DNA of 8,228 bases from an uncultured Actinomycetes bacterium (GTDB taxonomy: Bacteria > Actinomycetota > Thermoleophilia > Solirubrobacterales > Solirubrobacteraceae). Position 1 is the stretch's first letter, and every line of letters starts with the position of its first letter. Shown one piece after another: positions 5,401 to 8,228 of the stretch. The stretch covers positions 1 through 8,228 of the forward strand of contig CALAQT010000063.1 of assembly GCA_937888775.1 (NCBI GenBank). Direction: 5' to 3'. Below the pieces are notes generated by a model. The model saw only the letters and a list, made by a program, of their open reading frames with translations. It searched no databases and was not told the origin of the DNA. The translations under genes were made by a program, and so were the position numbers.

Positions 5401-7510
5401 CCGCTTTCGCGACCTGCGCCGCCGGCATTCGGCTGGTGCCCCACTCGCTGCGGGCAAGGACCGAGCTGTTGTTCGCACGAACTGCCCAGACCGCGCCGCC
5501 GGGATGCTCCACCCGGACCGAGTCGTCCTCGAGGATCTCCGTCAGAAACTGGCGGTGCGTGTCAACGTCGATCCACGCTGCCCCCAACCGCGCCTGCACC
5601 TCGTCGGCGCCGAGGTCCGGTGGCAGCACCCGCTCAAGCCCGGCGACGTTCACCGCCAGCTCCGGGTTCGCGACGGCCGCGGCGCGCGCCTGCTCGAGCT
5701 TCTCGCGGACGTTCCCCGACAGGTACTCCGCCGCGGGTACCAGCCGCCCGTCCTGCGGATCCTCATAGACCAGCTCTCCAAGCTGCTCCCGCGCATCGCT
5801 CTCGCTCGCCCCGAGCAGCCGGGCGATCTCCTCCAGGTCAACCTGTCCGCGGGTGTCCAGGCACACGGTGAGCGCGTCCTGAGCTGTCTCGACTCCGAGC
5901 ACCGGCACGCGCGGGGCGATCACCCGCCGGCTTAACAGCCCCGCGGGTGTCGCGTGCTGGCTGCTCTGGTCAAACACCTCGAGGCTCTGCACCAGCGCCG
6001 AGAACGGGTCTGAGCGCAGCAGCCGGATCGCGCGCGGGGTGATCCGCGCCAGCTGCTCCTCGCCCGTATCGGCGTCGATCCGGCCGGTGCGCCGAAAGCT
6101 GAACCGGTTGATCGCCCCGTAGCGCGCGTGGTAGGTCTCATAGTCCTCACGCAGCCGGCGGCGAAGCTGATCGATCGCTGGCGTGTCCTCGAGGGTCTGC
6201 GCCTCCAGCGCGAGCAGCACCCGGGCGCCGTCGCGGAGCCCCAGCAGATGACGCAGCTCGCCGCCGATGCTCCGCGGCACCTCGATCGGCTCCTGAACAT
6301 CACCGCGCACTTCCGCGAACGCGCCGTTTGACAGGACGAGCAGGTGCCCGTCCCACAGCCCCTTCGGCGCTTGCAGCTGCCGGGCCGACGCCACGTCGAA
6401 GCTCACCGGGTCGTCGGCCGGCTGCTGTACGGGATGCGAGCGTGCGTATTGGGCGATCTCGTGGCCGTGGTGAGCGATCGCGTGTGCGACCGCGGTCGCG
6501 TCCCGCTCGCCCGTGACGCGGAGGGTCTCGGCCCGGTACATGCCGTGGCCGAGCGAGGGCTCGCCGAGCACCCGGTCGGGATGCTCGATGAAGTGCTGGT
6601 TGATCCGGGCGCTCCCGCCGTCAACCTGCACATCCGCGGTCTTCAGCCAGCTCGTCGAGAGCGGTTCGGTGCCGGCCGGGCGGCGGCGGAACACGAGCAG
6701 GTCAGTCAACGCGTCGGTGCCTGCGGCGCGGCGATGCGCGCCCGTCGGGAGCCGCAGCGCGCCGAGCAGGTCCCCGAGCTCGCTCATCTCCCGCCGCGCG
6801 GCGGGGTTCGCCGCGTCGAGTGTGTAGTGGCTGCTCAACACGACCACGAGTCCGCTGGGGCGCGTCAGCGCCAGCGACTTGAGGATGAAATGGTTGTGGA
6901 TCGAGTGCTGCCCGGGGTTGTGCCGGGGATCGTGCAGCCGTACGTCCCCGAACGGCACGTTCCCGATCGTCAGATCAAACGAGCCATCCGCCATCCGCGT
7001 GCCGGCCGCGAACGACCCCGCGTGGATCTGGGCGTGGGGGTAGAGCCTCTGTGCGATCGCCGCGGTCGTGTTATCAAGCTCAACCCCCGTCATCTCCGCG
7101 CCTACGGGCGCCAGGCCGATGAACACGCCGGCGCCGCATCCAGGCTCGAGCACCCGACCGTGCTCGAAACCCAGCTGCACGGTGAGCTCCCACATAGCCG
7201 CCACGATCTGCGGATGCGTGTAGTGCGCGTTGAGCGTCGTACGCCGCGCGGCCGCCCACCCCTGCTCGCCAAGCCGCCCGCGAAGCTGCGCGCGGTCCCT
7301 CGCCCATTCCTCGCGCGCCTCGTCGAAGATCTCGGGCACCGCACCCCAGCTCGACCACCGCGAAAGCAGCCGCTGCTCCTCGACGGTCGCGGGCCGCTCC
7401 TCGGCCTCCAGGCGCTTCAGCACTGCCAGCGCCTGCAGGTTCGCGTCCACTCGCGCGTGAGGGCCTGACGGCGCCAGGTCCTGATCCGCCGAGCCCGGCG
7501 TGAACCTCAG
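2495..7510 (-). CDS. Giant N6-adenine DNA methyltransferase-SF2 helicase fusion (DarB/N12-class methylase type)
   Basis: Counting from CTG 7510, this gives 1671 residues. The N-terminal methyltransferase has SAM motif I LEPGCGAGVF (121-130), acidic VELD (143-146) and catalytic motif IV NVPF (184-187, a V variant of NPPF that I recall as usual in this family). A linker of about 500 residues includes LSGNVREKL (597-605). The helicase follows: Walker A HQVGAGKT (811-818), VVDEAH (970-975), TATP (1020-1023), motif V TEKMGVGTNIQ (1287-1297) and motif VI QREGRILRQGN (1317-1327). A coiled-coil-like region (about 1395-1600) and a Pro-rich tail (1605-1645) end it. Relatives occur on plasmids, conjugative elements and phages; P1 DarB protects DNA from type I restriction. 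No nuclease motif is seen. CTG 7510 overlaps the upstream stop as CTGA, with AGGAGG 13 nt before it. The first standard in-frame start is GTG 7450. The frame stays open to ATG 7969, but most of that part has shadow-like composition over the neighbouring gene. Confidence 0.88.
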   Translation of the reverse strand: MRFTPGSADQDLAPSGPHARVDANLQALAVLKRLEAEERPATVEEQRLLSRWSSWGAVPEIFDEAREEWARDRAQLRGRLGEQGWAAARRTTLNAHYTHPQIVAAMWELTVQLGFEHGRVLEPGCGAGVFIGLAPVGAEMTGVELDNTTAAIAQRLYPHAQIHAGSFAAGTRMADGSFDLTIGNVPFGDVRLHDPRHNPGQHSIHNHFILKSLALTRPSGLVVVLSSHYTLDAANPAARREMSELGDLLGALRLPTGAHRRAAGTDALTDLLVFRRRPAGTEPLSTSWLKTADVQVDGGSARINQHFIEHPDRVLGEPSLGHGMYRAETLRVTGERDATAVAHAIAHHGHEIAQYARSHPVQQPADDPVSFDVASARQLQAPKGLWDGHLLVLSNGAFAEVRGDVQEPIEVPRSIGGELRHLLGLRDGARVLLALEAQTLEDTPAIDQLRRRLREDYETYHARYGAINRFSFRRTGRIDADTGEEQLARITPRAIRLLRSDPFSALVQSLEVFDQSSQHATPAGLLSRRVIAPRVPVLGVETAQDALTVCLDTRGQVDLEEIARLLGASESDAREQLGELVYEDPQDGRLVPAAEYLSGNVREKLEQARAAAVANPELAVNVAGLERVLPPDLGADEVQARLGAAWIDVDTHRQFLTEILEDDSVRVEHPGGAVWAVRANNSSVLARSEWGTSRMPAAQVAKAVLEQRPVQVTDETDDGKRVVNPVETAAAQEKAGALQERFAEWCWEQPERARQLLDEYNRRFNSTALRDYSNEGERLTLPGLARTFTPLPHQRAAVARMLSEPAVGLFHQVGAGKTAEMIIGTTELRRLGMIAKPAVVVPNHMLEQFSREWLQLYPQARVLAASSGDLAGEHRRRFVARAVSNDWDAVLMTRSAFERIPVSAETQKHYEEREIAELRAMLVNARGGDGLTVKRLERMVLAAEERLAKKLDGDKDPGICFEETGIDYLVVDEAHGYKNLRTVSNIRDAAIDGSMRSSDLHMKAEYLRDRHGKRVITMATATPIANSVTEAHVMQRYLRPDLLAAAGVEHFDTWAATFGQTVTEIEMAPTGGGNYRMNTRFARFQNVPEMLRMWHVFADVKTAEDLNLPTPKVAARPDRQRAAQTVVIPAGPEIRAYLTELGHRAEQVRSRTVTPEEDNMLKISTDGRKAALDMRLATGAPTAGACKLEVAADKIAELWHATREHTYTNPANGERSPIPGALQIVFCDLGTPSAQWNAYDELRAQLTNLGVPPERVRFIHEARNDSEKGRLFAAARSGHVAVLIGSTEKMGVGTNIQARAIALHHLDCPWRPADIEQREGRILRQGNQNPEIGLYRYVVEGSFDAYSWQTVERKAKFISQIIRGRLDVRAIEDIGDNALSFAEVKALASGDPLILDHAQANAELTRLQRLERAWRRNQDTLRHTVTSAIEREKARGQELAAIANALTRRIDTRADKFAITINGNTVTERKAGGELLTTWAACAQPGKVMPVAHLGGLQVVGVVRVDYQAGGREAVLALDGLAAEPAHATLTHLRENPLTLIRQLEHRIGDLEGLQGRLAAKQQEACQEAKRAREALARPFKHSQELTAAAQHLREVTEQMRERQAPPEPPAEPAPASTRDTSRGPEPPPLSPPTPSPPPLSPPRPQPEDAGHARHGSWSTPAGRERDGASR

Positions 7511-7875
7511 TCCTGCTCGAGATCCTCCTGCAACATGATCTCTTGGATCGCCTTCTGGACGACGTTCCAGCCTTCCGGCACCGGCTCGTCGGTCTCCTCC
7601 TGGTCGTAGGTGTCGTCCGGGTCCGGGATCAGCACCAGCTCGCGGAGCACCTCGCTCTCCGCGGTGAACCTCGCCATGTTCAACCGGCCGACCTTCTCCA
7701 GATATTCCTCCTCCGGCTTGTCCGGGCCCGCCAACGCGTCCGCTCGTGTCTGGATTTCTTGCTCGGCTTGCGCCCCCAGCGCGGTGAAGAACGTCTCCTT
7801 GTCCGGGATCGCCTGGTAGCGCTCCGGGTCGACCTGCTCCCAATGGCGCATCGCCTGCGCCCCGTACCTGTTCAT
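7507..7875 (-). CDS. Small acidic helical protein preceding the methylase-helicase
   Basis: A 122-residue protein starting MNRYGAQAMRHW. The first 80 residues look helical, with aromatic and charged heptad-like spacing and a motif EEYLEKVGRLNMAR (about 56-69). Residues 84-122 are strongly acidic (PDPDDTYDQEETDEP, then a last amphipathic helix). There is no signal peptide, membrane segment or catalytic motif. I do not recognise a named family. Its acidic character and its place directly upstream of the methylase-helicase suggest a partner, regulator or DNA-mimic-like accessory, but this is inference. ATG 7875 is chosen because the composition becomes protein-like there. It has no Shine-Dalgarno, fitting coupling to upstream translation. 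Its TGA overlaps the proposed CTG start of the large gene. Confidence 0.75.
   Translation of the reverse strand: MNRYGAQAMRHWEQVDPERYQAIPDKETFFTALGAQAEQEIQTRADALAGPDKPEEEYLEKVGRLNMARFTAESEVLRELVLIPDPDDTYDQEETDEPVPEGWNVVQKAIQEIMLQEDLEQD
7524..7529 (-). promoter_or_regulatory. Strong Shine-Dalgarno ahead of the methylase-helicase
   Basis: A perfect AGGAGG on the minus strand, inside the last codons of the acidic small gene. It lies 13 nt before CTG 7510. The spacing is long but no ATG, GTG or TTG in the large gene's frame fits better. It supports initiation near 7510 rather than at GTG 7450, which lacks such a site. Confidence 0.5.
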
Positions 7876-7969
7876 CGCGCGCTCGTTCGGGCTCGGTCCA
7901 CAGGGATTCGAAGGAGAGCTGCCCACCGTCACGCGCCTGTGGTTTGCGGGGACGGCGGCTACCGGGCAT
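7876..7969 (-). other. Possible tiny gene (about 31 codons) upstream of the acidic protein
   Basis: From ATG 7969, preceded by GGCGGA, the frame reads a protein-like stretch ending GGQLSFESLWTEPERAR, then runs without a stop into the acidic-protein gene and on in frame with the large helicase gene. Composition turns shadow-like (Gly/Arg/Pro-rich) immediately afterwards. If one base of the CGCGCG run at 7876-7881 were absent, the peptide would end at a TGA overlapping ATG 7875 as ATGA, matching the overlaps elsewhere in the operon. It may be a real 31-residue ORF carrying a single-base error or mutation, or chance. No family is recognised. Confidence 0.25.
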
Positions 7970-8039
7970 GCCGTCCGCCGAACTCTACGGCCCATCCGAT
8001 CACCTCGCATGCGCTCACCGTAAACCCGATAGCGGTCAT
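7959..8039 (-). CDS. Possible 26-residue small ORF, translationally coupled
   Basis: ATG 8039 overlaps the stop of the upstream partial gene as ATGA, and TAG 7959-7961 lies 11 nt inside the next possible ORF (7969). The peptide MTAIGFTVSACEVIGWAVEF plus GGRHAR is moderately hydrophobic with a basic end. No family is recognisable at this length. The support is the overlap architecture only, so the confidence is low. Confidence 0.25.
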   Translation of the reverse strand: MTAIGFTVSACEVIGWAVEFGGRHAR

Positions 8040-8185
8040 CTGTCCCGCTCTCGCTCGACTCGCTGTTGACCACGGCCACGGCCGCGTCGGGCCCGCGGCG
8101 GCGACCTCGGGCCGCCGCGAACAAGCAGGTCGGCGACGCTCCCCTCGTGGCTGATCGCCGACAGCCGCCGGCCGTCCCGGGCCTC
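8036..8185 (-). CDS. C-terminal tail of an unidentified protein (partial)
   Basis: Open from the contig edge to TGA 8038-8036, giving 49 codons. It begins EARDGRRLSAISHEGSVADL and passes through LVRGG into an Arg/Gly-rich end (PRARRGRGRGQQRVERERDR). The first part has ordinary mixed composition like a folded domain end; the tail is basic and could contact nucleic acid. The stop overlaps the next ATG as ATGA, as expected for the first visible gene of this operon. The 5' part is missing because the contig ends in adapter at 8187. The family is not identifiable. Confidence 0.45.
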   Translation of the reverse strand, partial: EARDGRRLSAISHEGSVADLLVRGGPRSPPRARRGRGRGQQRVERERDR

Positions 8186-8186
8186 A

Positions 8187-8228
8187 AGATCGGAAGAGCG
8201 TCGTGTAGGGAAAGAGGGTAGATCTCGG
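8187..8228. other. Illumina TruSeq adapter sequence (artefact)
   Basis: The last 42 bases start AGATCGGAAGAGCGTCGTGT and match the reverse complement of the Illumina TruSeq universal adapter with one mismatch (G for T at 8217). This is library adapter read-through assembled onto the contig end, not genomic DNA. Any frame reaching into it is artificial. Confidence 0.97.

Noticed and set aside
7511..7969. An N-terminal extension of the methylase-helicase to ATG 7969.
   Set aside because: Most of the 153 added residues are Gly/Pro/Arg-rich shadow of the acidic-protein gene, which has far better composition. Only the first 30 or so residues look protein-like, and they are treated as a separate possible ORF.

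Overview
The window is high-GC DNA from an actinobacterium-like genome, most plausibly Thermoleophilia/Solirubrobacterales. That placement is an inference. It rests on the style of the RibD-C-like and GlpX proteins and on two TAGGCT -10-like boxes lying 8 nt before start codons, typical of leaderless actinobacterial genes. The last 42 bases (8187-8228) are Illumina TruSeq adapter, so this is the end of an assembled contig, and the right edge is artificial.

Left edge (1-312): nested mobile-element debris. The + strand carries the last 24 codons of a group II intron maturase, running into a recognisable intron domain V (67-100) and domain VI (about 101-135). The intron lies antisense within a minus-strand IS630-family transposase fragment (about 142-311), just before the position where the third catalytic acidic residue is expected. 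That fragment is itself joined to the broken 3' part of a RibD-C/dihydrofolate-reductase-like gene (291-560).

Chromosomal block (about 312-2092): the truncated RibD-C-like gene (minus) diverges from a two-gene + strand unit. That unit is a four-helix membrane protein (630-1091) followed, with a 4-nt overlap, by class II fructose-1,6-bisphosphatase glpX (1088-2092). The 69-nt gap between the two ATGs holds mirror-image TAGGCT boxes, each 8 nt from its ATG.

Boundary (2093-2494): directly after the glpX stop lies the 3' end of another IS630-family transposase (minus, 2121-2215). About 280 bases without a convincing gene follow. They contain two degenerate direct repeats, one with a perfect 6-bp hairpin.

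Mobile-type operon (2495-8185, minus strand, read right to left): the C-terminal tail of an unidentified Arg-rich protein, two possible very small ORFs, an acidic 122-residue protein, and a 1671-residue protein. The large protein fuses an N6-adenine DNA methyltransferase domain to an SF2/SNF2-type helicase. Genes overlap by a few bases (ATGA, CTGA), suggesting translational coupling. Such methylase-helicase giants are typical of plasmids, conjugative elements and phages (phage P1 DarB is a familiar example), so this half is probably an integrated element or plasmid. No nuclease, integrase or relaxase is visible. The real start of the giant gene is uncertain and may be a CTG codon.
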